A DNA stretch of 64,000 nucleotides from Flagellimonas pacifica. Its GTDB lineage: Bacteria > Bacteroidota > Bacteroidia > Flavobacteriales > Flavobacteriaceae. The DNA is taken from positions 804,937-868,936 of the forward strand of contig NZ_OBEH01000002.1 in NCBI RefSeq assembly GCF_900215465.1, written 5' to 3'. Below the pieces are notes generated by a model. That model was not told the DNA's origin, did not search any database, and saw nothing but the letters and a program-made list of their open reading frames with translations. Shown here piece by piece: positions 35,782 to 46,411 of this stretch; within the stretch, counting starts at the first letter, position 1, and every line of letters starts with the position of its first letter. A program made the translations under genes and the position numbers.

Positions 35782-36837
35782 ATGAAATTAAATATAGCCC
35801 TTTTAGCCGGAGACGGAATTGGACCAGAAGTAATAGATCAAGCCGTAAAAGTATCTGACGCAGTTGCAAAAAAGTTCAACCATGAAATTAATTGGACACC
35901 TGCCTTGACAGGCGCTGCCGCCATTGATGCCGTTGGAGAGCCTTACCCGGACGAAACACACGAAGTTTGCGCCAAAGCTGATGCCGTATTGTTTGGCGCT
36001 ATCGGTCACCCACGTTTTGACAATGATCCATCTGCCAAGGTACGTCCAGAACAAGGTCTGCTGAAAATGCGCCAAAAACTGGGTCTTTTTGCCAATGTGC
36101 GCCCAACCTTTACCTTTCCATCATTGGTGGACAAATCACCTTTAAAAAGAGAACGTATTGAAGGTACTGATCTAATTATTCTGCGTGAGCTAACCGGAGG
36201 CGTGTATTTTGGTGAACGCGGAAGAAAAGATAACGGGAACACCGCATTTGACACCATGACCTACCAACGCTTTGAAATTGAGCGTTTGGCCCGCAAAGGA
36301 TTTGAAATGGCCCTAAAGCGAGGTAAGAAATTGTGCTGTGTGGACAAAGCCAATGTCTTGGAGGCTTCACGACTTTGGCGTGAGACCGTACAGGCTATGG
36401 AAAAGGAATACCCAGATGTGGAAGTATCGTACGAATTTGTTGATGCCGTTGCCATGAGATTGATTCAATGGCCCAAAGGATATGATGTTATTATTACCGC
36501 TAATCTTTTCGGTGATATTTTAACTGATGAAGCTTCCGTTATATCGGGCTCCATGGGATTGATGCCATCTTCTTCTCTTGGTAGTGATGTTTCTTTGTAT
36601 GAACCTATCCATGGATCATACCCTCAAGCAGCTGGAAAGGACATTGCCAATCCTCTGGCAACCGTATTGTCTGCGGCAATGTTATTTGAAGATTTCAACT
36701 TAAAAGAAGAAGCTGAAGCCATTAGGGCAGTGGTAAACAAATCACTTGCCGAAGGTGTGGTCACCGAAGACCTTTCCGAAGGAAGCAAAGCTTACAAAAC
36801 CAGTGAGGTTGGTGATTGGTTGGCAGTCAACATCTAA
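35782..36837 (+). CDS. leuB: 3-isopropylmalate dehydrogenase
   Basis: NAD-dependent oxidative decarboxylase of the leucine pathway; it can also act on 3-methylmalate in the citramalate route. The chain has 351 residues. Recognisable parts are LLAGDGIGPEV near residue 8, the substrate loop LRELTGGVYFGERGR near 133, VDAVAMRLIQWP (metal-binding Asp) near 215, and EPIHGSYPQAAGKDIANP near 275. It ends in a bidirectional terminator. Confidence 0.97.
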   Translation: MKLNIALLAGDGIGPEVIDQAVKVSDAVAKKFNHEINWTPALTGAAAIDAVGEPYPDETHEVCAKADAVLFGAIGHPRFDNDPSAKVRPEQGLLKMRQKLGLFANVRPTFTFPSLVDKSPLKRERIEGTDLIILRELTGGVYFGERGRKDNGNTAFDTMTYQRFEIERLARKGFEMALKRGKKLCCVDKANVLEASRLWRETVQAMEKEYPDVEVSYEFVDAVAMRLIQWPKGYDVIITANLFGDILTDEASVISGSMGLMPSSSLGSDVSLYEPIHGSYPQAAGKDIANPLATVLSAAMLFEDFNLKEEAEAIRAVVNKSLAEGVVTEDLSEGSKAYKTSEVGDWLAVNI

Positions 36838-36857
36838 TTTCATTTAAATATAGTAAG

Positions 36858-36886
36858 AAAAATGGCCTCCAATGGAGGCCATTTTT
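36858..36886. terminator. Bidirectional terminator between leuB and gapN-like gene
   Basis: AAAAATGGCCTCC / GGAGGCCATTTTT, a 13-bp stem with a three-base loop and T-runs in both directions, lies between convergent genes. Confidence 0.93.
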
Positions 36887-36926
36887 CTATCTAGTAAACA
36901 GCACTAGTTTGAACTTATCAAAAAAG

Positions 36927-38516
36927 CTACAAAATATAATCCGTGCCCAAAAAATTGCTCACTTTGGCTTCTAACAACTGTTCAATGGTTTCATTGTTCA
37001 AATCATTGTCCTTAAAGGCTACAAAAGTCCGTATAGAAAATGATCGTAAAGCATCATGCACACTCAAAGTGGATTGGGCGGAGTCTTTTCTACCCGTAAA
37101 TGGATACACATCTGGTCCACGTTGGCAAGAACTGTTCAGGTTTACCCTGCATACCAAATTTGCAAGCGTATCAATAAGTGGGGATAAGGTATACACATCC
37201 TTACCAAACAAGCTCACCTGTTGTCCGTAATTGGATGCTGCCATATCATCCAATGGTTCTTCAATATCTTTAAATGAAACTACAGGTATTACAGGTCCAA
37301 ATTGCTCCTCTTGGTAAACCCTCATATCTTTAGATACGGGATACAACACCGCTGGCCAGATGAAATTATCAGATGGCTCCCCTCCTTTTTTGTTATACAC
37401 TTTAGCTCCCTTTTCTTTGGCATCATCCAACAATTCTTGAATGTACGCCGGTTTTCCAGGTTCAGGAAGCGGGGTCAACTGGGCACTTTCATCCCATGGG
37501 TTACCAAATTTTAAAGTATCAACCACTGCCGAGAATCGTTTCAGGAACTCGTCCTTGACATCCTCATGCACATAAATGACTTTAAGTGCAGTGCAACGCT
37601 GTCCGTTGAAGGACAATGTTCCCGAAATACATTCCTTGATGGTCAAATCCAAATCTGCATCAGGAAGAATAATTGCAGGATTTTTAGCTTCTAACCCTAA
37701 AACCAATCTTAATCTATTACTTTTTGGATGCTGGTCCTGTAAAGCATTGGCAGATTTACTGTTTCCAATTAATGCCAACACATCTACCCTACCAGTTTTC
37801 ATGATGGGTGCAGCCACGGCCCTCCCTCGTCCAAACAATATATTTACCACTCCTTTGGGAAAACTGCTCTGAAACGCCTCTAAAAGTGGAGTAATTAATA
37901 GTACACCGTGTTTTGCCGGTTTAAAAATGGCCGTGTTCCCCATAATCAATGCAGGAATCAGCAAAGCAAAAGTCTCATTCAATGGGTAATTATAGGGCCC
38001 CAAGCAAAGCACCACACCTAAAGGCCCTCTTCTTATATGGGCATAAACCCCATCATGCTTCTGGAATTTGGCAGAATCACGATCCAATTGCTTATAATCC
38101 TCAATGGTATCGTAAATATATTCAACGGTACGGTCAAATTCCTTTCTAGAGTCTGGTAATGACTTTCCAATCTCCCACATCAATAATTTGACCACTTCTT
38201 CCCGTTTCCCCTCCATTTTTTTAACGAAAGATTCCATACATTCAATACGGTCCTTTACTTTCATGGTGGGCCAAACCCCTTGTCCTTGAGCATAAGCGTG
38301 AGTGGCGGCATCCAATGCCTCCATAGCTTCTGGCTCACCCATATCTGGAATACTTCCCAGTACGGTATGCGCATAAGTATCAGTTGATGATATGGTAGAA
38401 ATTACTTCGGAATTCTTTCCTTTCCATTCGCGAAGTTCCCCATCAACCAAATAAGTGGTTTGGTGGATTCGCTCTTTTACTTGAAACTCTTCTGGTATGG
38501 TAATTGTCTTTTGCAT
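36927..38516 (-). CDS. NADP-dependent non-phosphorylating glyceraldehyde-3-phosphate dehydrogenase-like aldehyde dehydrogenase (GapN type)
   Basis: Aldehyde dehydrogenase of 529 residues. The ATG at 38516 is chosen because the conserved start ([11 protein letters not shown]) follows it; a hydrophobic 30-residue upstream extension from 38606 is not expected in this family. The nucleophile Cys is in NGQRCTALK near residue 306 and the general base Glu in LGLEAKNPA near 271. [19 protein letters not shown] near 490 is typical of the GapN group in my memory. It would give NADPH and 3-phosphoglycerate in glycolysis. Other aldehydes are possible. It converges on leuB. Confidence 0.8.
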   Translation of the reverse strand: MQKTITIPEEFQVKERIHQTTYLVDGELREWKGKNSEVISTISSTDTYAHTVLGSIPDMGEPEAMEALDAATHAYAQGQGVWPTMKVKDRIECMESFVKKMEGKREEVVKLLMWEIGKSLPDSRKEFDRTVEYIYDTIEDYKQLDRDSAKFQKHDGVYAHIRRGPLGVVLCLGPYNYPLNETFALLIPALIMGNTAIFKPAKHGVLLITPLLEAFQSSFPKGVVNILFGRGRAVAAPIMKTGRVDVLALIGNSKSANALQDQHPKSNRLRLVLGLEAKNPAIILPDADLDLTIKECISGTLSFNGQRCTALKVIYVHEDVKDEFLKRFSAVVDTLKFGNPWDESAQLTPLPEPGKPAYIQELLDDAKEKGAKVYNKKGGEPSDNFIWPAVLYPVSKDMRVYQEEQFGPVIPVVSFKDIEEPLDDMAASNYGQQVSLFGKDVYTLSPLIDTLANLVCRVNLNSSCQRGPDVYPFTGRKDSAQSTLSVHDALRSFSIRTFVAFKDNDLNNETIEQLLEAKVSNFLGTDYIL

Positions 38517-38770
38517 GAGCCTATTTTTTTGGATTGATATTTTATCAAAGCCGATATTAAACAGCAAAACTAACACAAAAAAGCTTGAAAAACCCTTTAT
38601 TTTCAAAGGTTTACCAACGCAAACGTTTTAGTAGGGCCTTTATAAAAAATGTTAGTGAATTTGTGATATGGGTAGCACCAAGGTTTCTTCTTCAAAAAAG
38701 AAAAAGCATTTAAAATACCCGTAAAAAATATTAAAAAGCAGAACAAATCTTACCCTCAAACAATAAAAAA

Positions 38771-40036
38771 TCAAACCAAATATTGAAAGAGATCAGGTTT
38801 ATCGTTTAAATAGTCCCCATAGAAGTTGTTTGTTTTCATTCTCTGGATAAGAGGTTCCAAGTCTTTGGAAGATTTTAGTTCTATTCCTACCACTGCAGGT
38901 GCATTTTCCCTGCTTGATTTTTTGGAATATTCAAAATGGGTGATATCGTCGTTTGGACCCAAAATATCGGCCACAAATTCTTTTAAGGCCCCAGGGCGCT
39001 GTGGGAAACGGATAATAAAATAGTGCTTTAGATTGCCATATAGCAAAGCACGTTCTTTGATTTCAGCAGTTCTAGTAATATCGTTATTGCTCCCGCTAAC
39101 TATACAGACTATATTTTTCCCTTTTATTTCCTCCGCAAAATCATCCAACGTAGCTGTAGTCAATGCACCGGCAGGTTCCACAACAATAGCATCTCTATTA
39201 TACAGCTCTAAAATAGTTTGACATACCTTTCCTTCGGGAACGGTCACCATTTTGTGCAGGTTATCCCTACAGATGGGAAAGGTGTATTTTCCAACTTTCT
39301 GCACGGCAGCTCCATCAATGAACTTATCAATTTGTGAAAGCTGCACTAACTCTCCTTTTTCAATGGAAGTTTTCATGGAGGGTGCTCCAGCAGGCTCAAC
39401 ACCTATAATTTTTGTCTTTGGTGACAAAGCCTTGAAAGTGGCGCAAAGTCCAGAAGCCAAACCTCCTCCTCCTACTGCAACAAAGATGTAATCAATTGAG
39501 TCTTTTGCCTGTTCTAACAACTCCAAACCAATCGTTGCCTGACCTTCAATGGTTTTGGGGTCATCAAAAGGATGGACAAAGGTCTTCTCCTCCTGTTTGC
39601 AATGTATTTCCGCAGCTTTTTGGGAATCATCAAATGTATCGCCTTCCAAGATTATCTGCACCCAATCCCCTCCAAACATTTTAGTTTGGTCTATCTTTTG
39701 TCTAGGTGTCACCACGGGCATATAAATAGTGCCCTGTACCTTTAAATGGTTGCATGCAAAGGCTACACCTTGAGCATGGTTGCCAGCACTGGCACAGATT
39801 ACTCCTTTTTGCAGTTCTTCCTTGGCAAGCGAACTGATTTTATTGAACGCTCCGCGAATTTTATAGCTACGGACACGGTGCAAATCTTCTCTTTTTAAAA
39901 AAATGTTGGCTCCGTATTGCTTAGAATAGCGGATATTTTGCTGCATCGGTGTTTGGTCGGCTATTAGTTTAATAGTCTCTGCAGCCTTATAAATATCCGC
40001 TATTTCTGGAAAATATGTTATCGCTGTCCCTTTCAT
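38771..40036 (-). CDS. ilvA: Threonine ammonia-lyase
   Basis: PLP enzyme that deaminates threonine to 2-oxobutanoate, the committed step of isoleucine synthesis. PLP Lys59 lies in SYKIRGAF; the phosphate-binding loop is GGGGLASG near 180. At 421 residues it is shorter than the 514-residue E. coli enzyme, with a single C-terminal ACT-like domain (after ~330, FIIRFPQRPGALKEFV). It is last in the ilv operon, 28 bases after ilvC. With a citramalate-type synthase nearby, two isoleucine routes may coexist. Confidence 0.95.
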   Translation of the reverse strand: MKGTAITYFPEIADIYKAAETIKLIADQTPMQQNIRYSKQYGANIFLKREDLHRVRSYKIRGAFNKISSLAKEELQKGVICASAGNHAQGVAFACNHLKVQGTIYMPVVTPRQKIDQTKMFGGDWVQIILEGDTFDDSQKAAEIHCKQEEKTFVHPFDDPKTIEGQATIGLELLEQAKDSIDYIFVAVGGGGLASGLCATFKALSPKTKIIGVEPAGAPSMKTSIEKGELVQLSQIDKFIDGAAVQKVGKYTFPICRDNLHKMVTVPEGKVCQTILELYNRDAIVVEPAGALTTATLDDFAEEIKGKNIVCIVSGSNNDITRTAEIKERALLYGNLKHYFIIRFPQRPGALKEFVADILGPNDDITHFEYSKKSSRENAPAVVGIELKSSKDLEPLIQRMKTNNFYGDYLNDKPDLFQYLV

Positions 40037-40064
40037 AAGGTACTATCAGCGGTGTTTACCTCTT

Positions 40065-41540
40065 TTATACAATTGGTTTCATGGCAGTCATGGACTCACG
40101 TAACCTTGCTCCAACAACTTCAACAGGGTGCTCGCGCAATGCCTTGTTTATTGCAATAAGTTTTACATTGTCCACACCATTATCTCCTCCTTCGCCATAA
40201 TGCTTTCCAATAATGTCAGTATCCACTGTTTTCATGAAATCCGTTAACAAAGGTTTACATGCATGGTCAAACAAATAACAACCGTATTCTGCCGTATCTG
40301 AAATCACACGGTTCATTTCAAAAAGTTTCTTTCTAGCAATGGTATTTGCAATCAATGGTGTTTCATGCAAAGATTCGTAGTAAGCAGATTCCCCAATGAT
40401 TCCTGATTCGGTCATGGTCTCATAGGCCAACTCAACACCTGATTTTACCATAGCCACCATCAATACACCATTATCGTAGAATTCTTGTTCAGAAATCTCG
40501 TCACTTCCGGCCGGAGTCTTTTCAAAAGCAGTTTCACCAGTAGCTGATCTCCAATCCAAAAGGTTTTTGTCACCATTGGCCCAATCTTCCATCATTGTTT
40601 TAGAAAAATGTCCGCTCATGATGTCATCCATATGCTTTTGGAACAAGGGACGCATGATGTCTTTCAATTCTTCAGCCAATTCAAATGCCTGAATTTTTGC
40701 CGGATTGGACAATCTGTCCATCATATTGGTTATTCCACCATGCTTTAGTCCTTCTGTAATGGTTTCCCATCCATATTGAATCAATTTGGAAGCATATCCA
40801 GCATCTATTCCTTTTTCCAGCATTTTATCAAAACATAGGATAGATCCTGTTTGTAAAAGTCCACATAAAATGGTTTGTTCCCCCATTAAATCGGACTTTA
40901 CTTCTGCAACAAAAGATGATTCCAATACTCCTGCTTTATGCCCTCCTGTACCAGCGGCATAAGCTTTGGCTTGCTCCAAACCTTTACCTTCCGGGTCATT
41001 TTCCGGATGCACAGCAATAAGCGTAGGCACACCAAAACCTCTTTTATATTCTTCACGTACTTCAGAACCTGGGCTTTTGGGAGCAACCATGATTACCGTT
41101 AAGTCCTCACGTACCTGCATACCTTCTTCCACAATATTGAATCCATGGGAATAGGACAACGTAGCTCCTTTTTTCATCAAAGGCATTACGGTACTCACCA
41201 CATTTGTGTGCTGCTTATCTGGAGTTAGGTTGATTACCAAATCGGCTGTTGGAATCAACTCTTCGTAGGTGCCTACTGTGAAATTGTTCTCCTTGGCATT
41301 TTTATAGGACTGCCTTTGTTCTTTTATAGCAGCTTCACGAAGGGCATAAGAGATGTCCAAACCAGAATCTCTCATATTAAGACCTTGGTTAAGCCCCTGA
41401 GCTCCACATCCCACAATTACAATTTTTTTCCCTTTTAATGCAGTTACACCATCCGTAAATTCGCTGGCATCCATAAACCTGCACTTTCCCAATTGTTCCA
41501 ACTTATCACGTAGTGATAGTGTATTAAAATAATTTGTCAT
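40065..41540 (-). CDS. ilvC: Ketol-acid reductoisomerase, class II
   Basis: NADPH-dependent isomeroreductase that acts on acetolactate and acetohydroxybutyrate. At 491 residues it is the long class II form, also found in enterobacteria and plants. The NADPH loop [10 protein letters not shown] lies near residue 47, followed by the substrate-domain motifs [13 protein letters not shown] (metal-binding Asp and Glu) near 215 and the duplicated C-terminal helical domain. It stops 28 bases before ilvA and starts 27 bases after ilvN, in a single operon. Confidence 0.97.
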   Translation of the reverse strand: MTNYFNTLSLRDKLEQLGKCRFMDASEFTDGVTALKGKKIVIVGCGAQGLNQGLNMRDSGLDISYALREAAIKEQRQSYKNAKENNFTVGTYEELIPTADLVINLTPDKQHTNVVSTVMPLMKKGATLSYSHGFNIVEEGMQVREDLTVIMVAPKSPGSEVREEYKRGFGVPTLIAVHPENDPEGKGLEQAKAYAAGTGGHKAGVLESSFVAEVKSDLMGEQTILCGLLQTGSILCFDKMLEKGIDAGYASKLIQYGWETITEGLKHGGITNMMDRLSNPAKIQAFELAEELKDIMRPLFQKHMDDIMSGHFSKTMMEDWANGDKNLLDWRSATGETAFEKTPAGSDEISEQEFYDNGVLMVAMVKSGVELAYETMTESGIIGESAYYESLHETPLIANTIARKKLFEMNRVISDTAEYGCYLFDHACKPLLTDFMKTVDTDIIGKHYGEGGDNGVDNVKLIAINKALREHPVEVVGARLRESMTAMKPIV

Positions 41541-41567
41541 TTTCAGTTTTTGATTTGTGCTATTATT

Positions 41568-42095
41568 TTATTGATTTTGAAATTCTTCCAATATTTCGGT
41601 GATAGGCATTCTGGCTTTACTAACTGCAATTCTACCTGAACGTACAAATTGCATGATTCCATATGGTTCCAAAGCATCGTGCATTTCATCAACCTCATGT
41701 CTGCGCCCTGTCTTGGCCAAAACAAAAAAGTCTCGAGCCACGGTAACAATCTGTGAATTGCTCTCTTTTATGATATTCTGGATTTGACGTTCATCAAAAA
41801 GAAGATCGGATGCAATTTTGAACAATGCAGATTCCTGATAGATTGTTTCATCATCTACATGGTAAAAAGCTCTTATTACTTCAATCTGTTTCTCTATTTG
41901 ACCCACAATCTTTCTAGTACTATCCTCCGTCATGAAAACCACAATTGTGAATTTAGAAATACCTTCTATTTCTGATTTGGAGACATTTAAACTCTCTATA
42001 TTAATATGTCTTTTTAAAAATATTCCAGATATTCTATTTAATAATCCAACATTATTTTCTGAATAAACCGATATGGTATACCACTGTTTTTCCAT
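41568..42095 (-). CDS. ilvN: Acetolactate synthase small (regulatory) subunit
   Basis: ACT-domain subunit that confers valine feedback inhibition on IlvB. The start is taken at ATG 42095 (175 residues), as MEKQWYTISVYSENNVGLLNRISGIF is the ACT domain's first strand and helix. A second ACT-like region follows from about residue 85. The ATG lies one base beyond the stop of the methyltransferase gene, which separates it from ilvB; in most bacteria ilvB and ilvN are adjacent. Confidence 0.94.
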   Translation of the reverse strand: MEKQWYTISVYSENNVGLLNRISGIFLKRHINIESLNVSKSEIEGISKFTIVVFMTEDSTRKIVGQIEKQIEVIRAFYHVDDETIYQESALFKIASDLLFDERQIQNIIKESNSQIVTVARDFFVLAKTGRRHEVDEMHDALEPYGIMQFVRSGRIAVSKARMPITEILEEFQNQ

Positions 42096-42096
42096 A

Positions 42097-42678
42097 TTAT
42101 TTTGTTTTGACAGCAACTATGATTCCTGTTGACCAGTCCATTTTTGTGATTGTAAAATCCTTCTTTGTTTCTAAAATTTCAATAAGCTCATTAGCTTTTT
42201 GCTCGTGACCTTCAGGCCAATTTGGTTGCTTGATCATATCATCGATTACATAGAACCCTCCCACATTAAGCAATTTCAAGGTTTTGTCTAAAAGACTGTA
42301 CTTTCCAGGCCAGGCATCAGCAAAAATCAAATCAAATTTATTACCATTATACTTCGGCAACCATTTTTCACCATCCTCGCAAATCAATTGAAGTCTTTTT
42401 TCTTCTCCGAAAAACTCTTTTGCTATTTGTATAAGTTCTTGGTCATTATCAATGCTAATAATGCTAGAGTTTTTGTCCATCCCTTCTAGCATCCAAGCCA
42501 ATGAAAGACCTATTCCCGTTCCCAACTCCAAAAAATTTCCTTCCGGTTTAGAGGCTACGAGTGTTTTTAAAAATGTCCCAATGTACAAATCAGAAGGCAT
42601 GGTAAAACCAATTTCCTCTGACTTGCAACGCAATTGTGGATACATTTTGGGAGCATCCAAGATATTTGCCTGATTCAT
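42097..42678 (-). CDS. Class I SAM-dependent methyltransferase, in the ilv operon
   Basis: A 193-residue Rossmann-fold methyltransferase of the O-methyltransferase (MTF_24-like) type. The SAM loop is FLELGTGIGLSLAW near residue 50, acidic SIIDND-type residue near 75 (IISIDNDQEL), and LIFADAWPGK near 115 as motif for the active site. It lacks a signal peptide. It is packed with one-base gaps on both sides between ilvB and ilvN, so it is translated as part of the operon. Its substrate is unknown. Nothing in the sequence links it to branched-chain synthesis except position. Confidence 0.8.
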   Translation of the reverse strand: MNQANILDAPKMYPQLRCKSEEIGFTMPSDLYIGTFLKTLVASKPEGNFLELGTGIGLSLAWMLEGMDKNSSIISIDNDQELIQIAKEFFGEEKRLQLICEDGEKWLPKYNGNKFDLIFADAWPGKYSLLDKTLKLLNVGGFYVIDDMIKQPNWPEGHEQKANELIEILETKKDFTITKMDWSTGIIVAVKTK

Positions 42679-42679
42679 C

Positions 42680-44413
42680 TTATTTTAATCTGATATCAGA
42701 TACAGAGGCTCCCGATGGAATCATTGGGAACACATTATCTTCTTTCTCTACCCTTACTTCCAAAAAGTATGGGTCTTTGGATGCTATCATCTCGTTAACC
42801 GCATCTACAAGCTCAGAACGTTCAACAACTCTTCGTGATTTAATATGATAGCCTTCGGCTATTTTAACAAAATCTGGGTTGGTCATTACCGTTGAAGCAT
42901 AACGACTCTCAAAGAACAATTCTTGCCATTGACGTACCATTCCCAAATGTTCATTATTGAGTACCACAATTTTAACAGGAACGTTGTGCTGAAAGATGAC
43001 TCCAAGTTCCTGAATCGTCATCTGATAACCACCGTCTCCAATTATCGCCACTACTTCTCGCTCCATGGCCCCCATCTTGGCACCAATAGCAGCTGGTAGT
43101 GCAAATCCCATGGTTCCCAATCCACCAGAAGTAATATTACTTTTGGTTTGCTTGAACTTAGCATATCTACAGGCCATCATTTGGTGTTGGCCAACATCAC
43201 TTACAATTACGGCTTTATGCCCAGAAGCTAAATTGATTTGCTCTATCACTTCAGGCATGGTAAGTCCTTCCTTTGTTGGTTTCAAGCTATTCTTTATTAC
43301 GGCTTCATATTCGATTTCATATTTTTTATCGAATTCCGCCCTCCACTCCTTATGCTCGTTATCATTAATCAGCGGCAACAATAGTTTTAAGGTCTCCTTT
43401 GCATTACCCAAAACAGCCAAATCTGCTGGTACATTCTTGTTGACTTCCGCAGGGTCTATTTCAAAATGGATGACTTTTGCTTGCTTGGCATAAGTATCCA
43501 AACTGCCTGTAACCCTGTCATCAAAACGCATACCTATTGCAATGAGCAAATCACATTCATTGGTCAACACATTGGGAGCATAATTACCATGCATTCCAAC
43601 CATCCCGACATTAAGAGGGTGGTCAGTGTCCATTGCCGAAAGGCCTAAAATTGTCCATGCAGCAGGTATTCCCGCTTTTTCTACCAAAGCTTTAAGTTGT
43701 GCTTCGGCTTCACCTAAAATAACACCTTGACCAAAAACAATATATGGTTTTTTAGCGCTGTTAATCATGTCAGCAGCAGTCTCAATAGCCTTCACATCCG
43801 GCTTTGGAACAGGTTTGTAACTTCTTACCCCTGTACATTTTTCGTATACAAAGTCCAACTCATCAAATTGAGCATTCTTAGTGATATCCACCAATACTGG
43901 TCCTGGCCTTCCCGACCTTGCAATATAGAATGCCTTTGCCATGATTTCTGGAATTTCGCTGGCCTTTGTTATCTGGTAATTCCATTTGGTTACCGGAGTG
44001 GAAATTCCAACAATATCAGTTTCCTGAAAGGCATCCGACCCCAATAAGTGTCTTGGAACTTGTCCAGTAATACATACCATTGGCGTAGAATCAATCTGAG
44101 CATCTGCAATTCCTGTAACCAAATTTGTGGCACCCGGCCCTGAAGTTGCCATTGCCACTCCAACTTTTCCACTTACTCTTGCATAACCTTGAGCAGCATG
44201 GGTGGCGCCTTGTTCATGTCTTGCCAAAATATGCGTTAACTTATCCTGAAACTTGTAAAGTTCATCATAAACGGGCATAATTGCTCCTCCAGGATAACCA
44301 TATATAAGGTCGACTCCTTCTGCTAGCAAACAATGTATAATAGCTTCAGCCCCGCTAATTTTCATAGCGGATTTTTTAATTGTTCCTGTCTTTTTTTCTT
44401 TTAGTGTTTCCAT
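42680..44413 (-). CDS. ilvB: Acetolactate synthase large (catalytic) subunit
   Basis: ThDP/FAD enzyme that joins pyruvate to pyruvate or 2-oxobutanoate. The ATG at 44413 is preferred to an upstream TTG at 44431 (577 residues). ThDP activation Glu is in GYPGGAIMPVYDEL...HEQGA near residues 37-60, the FAD-region RFDDRVTG near 288, and the ThDP-Mg loop GDGGYQMTIQEL...NNEHLGMVRQWQ near 450. Complete length; first-step enzyme downstream of ilvD. Confidence 0.97.
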   Translation of the reverse strand: METLKEKKTGTIKKSAMKISGAEAIIHCLLAEGVDLIYGYPGGAIMPVYDELYKFQDKLTHILARHEQGATHAAQGYARVSGKVGVAMATSGPGATNLVTGIADAQIDSTPMVCITGQVPRHLLGSDAFQETDIVGISTPVTKWNYQITKASEIPEIMAKAFYIARSGRPGPVLVDITKNAQFDELDFVYEKCTGVRSYKPVPKPDVKAIETAADMINSAKKPYIVFGQGVILGEAEAQLKALVEKAGIPAAWTILGLSAMDTDHPLNVGMVGMHGNYAPNVLTNECDLLIAIGMRFDDRVTGSLDTYAKQAKVIHFEIDPAEVNKNVPADLAVLGNAKETLKLLLPLINDNEHKEWRAEFDKKYEIEYEAVIKNSLKPTKEGLTMPEVIEQINLASGHKAVIVSDVGQHQMMACRYAKFKQTKSNITSGGLGTMGFALPAAIGAKMGAMEREVVAIIGDGGYQMTIQELGVIFQHNVPVKIVVLNNEHLGMVRQWQELFFESRYASTVMTNPDFVKIAEGYHIKSRRVVERSELVDAVNEMIASKDPYFLEVRVEKEDNVFPMIPSGASVSDIRLK

Positions 44414-44482
44414 AAGACTCACCCCATTCAATTTCGACTAAATTGATAGTTTAGGGATTTTATAATTAAATATTTCCTATTT

Positions 44483-46159
44483 CTAAAATTCATCAGTAAC
44501 ACAACCTTGAGCTGCCGATGAAACTGATCTTGCGTATTTATACAGTACTCCCTTTTTGAATTTCAATTCAGGTTGAACCCATGCAGCCTTTCTTACTTCT
44601 AATTCTTCATCAGATACGTTAACATTAATAGTATTTGTTTCAGCATCGATGGTAATAATATCACCATCTTCAACTAAACCAATTACTCCTCCTTCTTGTG
44701 CTTCTGGTGATATATGCCCAACCACAAAACCATGTGTTCCTCCAGAAAAACGACCATCTGTAATCAATGCAACCTCTTTACCTAAACCAGCTCCCATTAT
44801 AGCTGCTGTTGGTTTAAGCATTTCTGGCATTCCAGGACCTCCTTTTGGTCCTTCATAACGGATTACCACTACGTCTCCTTTTTTTACCAGACCGGTTCTT
44901 ATCCCGTCATTTGCATCATATTCACTATTAAATACCTTTGCGGTTCCTTTAAATAATAGTCCTTCTTTACCAGTAATCTTAGCAACAGAACCATTTTGGG
45001 CCAAGTTACCGTACAACATACGTAGGTGACCTGTTTCTTTTATAGGATTATCCAAAGACCTGATCACATCTTGGTTATCTTCTAAATCTGGAACATCTTT
45101 AAGGTTTTCGGCCAATGTTTTTCCAGTCACGGTCAAGCAATCTCCATGTAGTAATCCATTTTGCAACAGATATTTTAGAACCGCTGGTGTTCCTCCTACC
45201 CTATGCACATCTTCCATCAAATATTTACCACTTGGTTTTAAATCGGCAATAAATGGAGTAGTATCACTTATATGTTGAAAATCTTGTAGGGTAAATTCAA
45301 TATCCGCAGCACGTGCTATAGCCAAAAAGTGAAGTACAGCATTTGTAGAGCCTCCCATTATTGTAACTAAACGAATAGCATTTTCCAAGGATTTTCTTGT
45401 GACAATATCCAACGGTTTTATATTGTGCTCTAAAAGATAGCGCATCTGCTTTCCTGCAGCAATACACTCTTTCTCCTTATCTGAACCGATAGCCGGATTA
45501 GAAGAGTTATAAGGCAAGGACATTCCCAATGCTTCTATAGCGGATGCCATGGTATTAGCCGTGTACATTCCACCACAGGCACCAGCTCCGGGAATAGACT
45601 TCTTAATTATACTTTTAAACTCACCTTCTTCCATGGTGCCAGCCACCTTCTCCCCCCACGCTTCAAAAGCAGAGACAATATCTAATTTTCTGGTATTATG
45701 GCAACCTGAAGCGATTGTACCTCCGTAAATCAAGATAGCAGGTCTGTTTAGACGAATCATGGCCATTAATGCTCCTGGCATGTTTTTATCACAACCTACA
45801 ACAGTGACAAGGGCATCGTAAGACATCCCCTGAACAACAGTTTCCATGGAGTCTGCAATGATATCTCGAGAAGGCAAAGAAAATCTCATACCTGGTGTTC
45901 CCATAGAGATTCCATCACTAACTCCAATAGTATTAAAGATTAAACCAACTGTTTCTTTAGAGTTTACCCCTTCCTTAACCAGTTTGGCCAAATCATTTAA
46001 ATGCATATTACAAGGGTTGCCCTCGTATCCAGTACTGGCAATACCAACCAATGGTTTGTTAAAATCTTCGTCTTTAAATCCAATTCCATATAACATGGCT
46101 TGTGCAGCCGGCTGCGTAGGGTCTTGTGTTACATTTTTACTATACTTGTTCAATTCCAT
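44483..46159 (-). CDS. ilvD: Dihydroxy-acid dehydratase
   Basis: Iron-sulfur dehydratase of isoleucine and valine synthesis, 558 residues. Cluster-ligand cysteines are in GNPCNMH (near 48), VGCDKNMPG (near 117) and [12 protein letters not shown] (near 190). The C-terminal [10 protein letters not shown] loop is intact. It is the first structural gene of the ilvD-ilvB-MTase-ilvN-ilvC-ilvA operon. The transcript should carry the attenuator described at 46353-46466, and perhaps a shorter form from the -7 element at 46209-46216. Confidence 0.97.
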   Translation of the reverse strand: MELNKYSKNVTQDPTQPAAQAMLYGIGFKDEDFNKPLVGIASTGYEGNPCNMHLNDLAKLVKEGVNSKETVGLIFNTIGVSDGISMGTPGMRFSLPSRDIIADSMETVVQGMSYDALVTVVGCDKNMPGALMAMIRLNRPAILIYGGTIASGCHNTRKLDIVSAFEAWGEKVAGTMEEGEFKSIIKKSIPGAGACGGMYTANTMASAIEALGMSLPYNSSNPAIGSDKEKECIAAGKQMRYLLEHNIKPLDIVTRKSLENAIRLVTIMGGSTNAVLHFLAIARAADIEFTLQDFQHISDTTPFIADLKPSGKYLMEDVHRVGGTPAVLKYLLQNGLLHGDCLTVTGKTLAENLKDVPDLEDNQDVIRSLDNPIKETGHLRMLYGNLAQNGSVAKITGKEGLLFKGTAKVFNSEYDANDGIRTGLVKKGDVVVIRYEGPKGGPGMPEMLKPTAAIMGAGLGKEVALITDGRFSGGTHGFVVGHISPEAQEGGVIGLVEDGDIITIDAETNTINVNVSDEELEVRKAAWVQPELKFKKGVLYKYARSVSSAAQGCVTDEF

Positions 46160-46208
46160 TAATACATTTCTTTCAAATCCCTAATTCCTTTGAATTTACT
46201 CTAGTATT

Positions 46209-46216
46209 CAAAGATA
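46209..46216 (-). promoter_or_regulatory. Candidate second -7 element for ilvD, downstream of the attenuator
   Basis: On the minus strand TATCTTTG, an exact TAnnTTTG match, lies about 50 bases before the ilvD ATG. A transcript from here would bypass the attenuator. No -33 TTTG is found at the standard spacing. Confidence 0.4.
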
Positions 46217-46241
46217 GATGTTTCAAAATCTCAATAATTTT

Positions 46242-46257
46242 AACAGTTAACACTGTT
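46242..46257. promoter_or_regulatory. Operator-like dyad upstream of ilvD
   Basis: AACAGT-TAAC-ACTGTT is a perfect 6-bp inverted repeat with a four-base spacer, 25 bases upstream of the second -7 element and thus over the -33 position. It may bind a regulator. Confidence 0.4.
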
Positions 46258-46352
46258 CTAAATTCATTTAAAATATAATACACTTATACATCTGTTTATC
46301 AATTAATTATGTCATTTTAAAATACCATATTCATTTAACTTTTATACTCAAT

Positions 46353-46389
46353 AAAAAAAGCCTGTATCGATTTTTGATACAGGCTTTTT
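46353..46389 (-). terminator. Attenuator terminator of the ilv leader
   Basis: On the minus strand AAAAAGCCTGTATC and GATACAGGCTTTTT form a 14-bp stem with loop AAAAATC, followed by further Ts (seven in all). It lies 193 bases before ilvD, inside its leader rather than after a gene, which marks it as an attenuator. Confidence 0.85.
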
Positions 46390-46404
46390 CATATAATAGT
46401 GCGT

Positions 46405-46411
46405 CTGTATC
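46405..46411 (-). promoter_or_regulatory. Antiterminator segment of the ilv leader
   Basis: GATACAG just after the leader stop (8 bp with the preceding T) is complementary to CTGTATC in the 5' arm of the terminator (46382-46376 on the minus strand). It duplicates the sequence of the terminator's 3' arm, so the two compete. Just before it, ATTCCA/TGGAAT (46427-46412) can form the protecting 1:2 hairpin. Confidence 0.7.
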
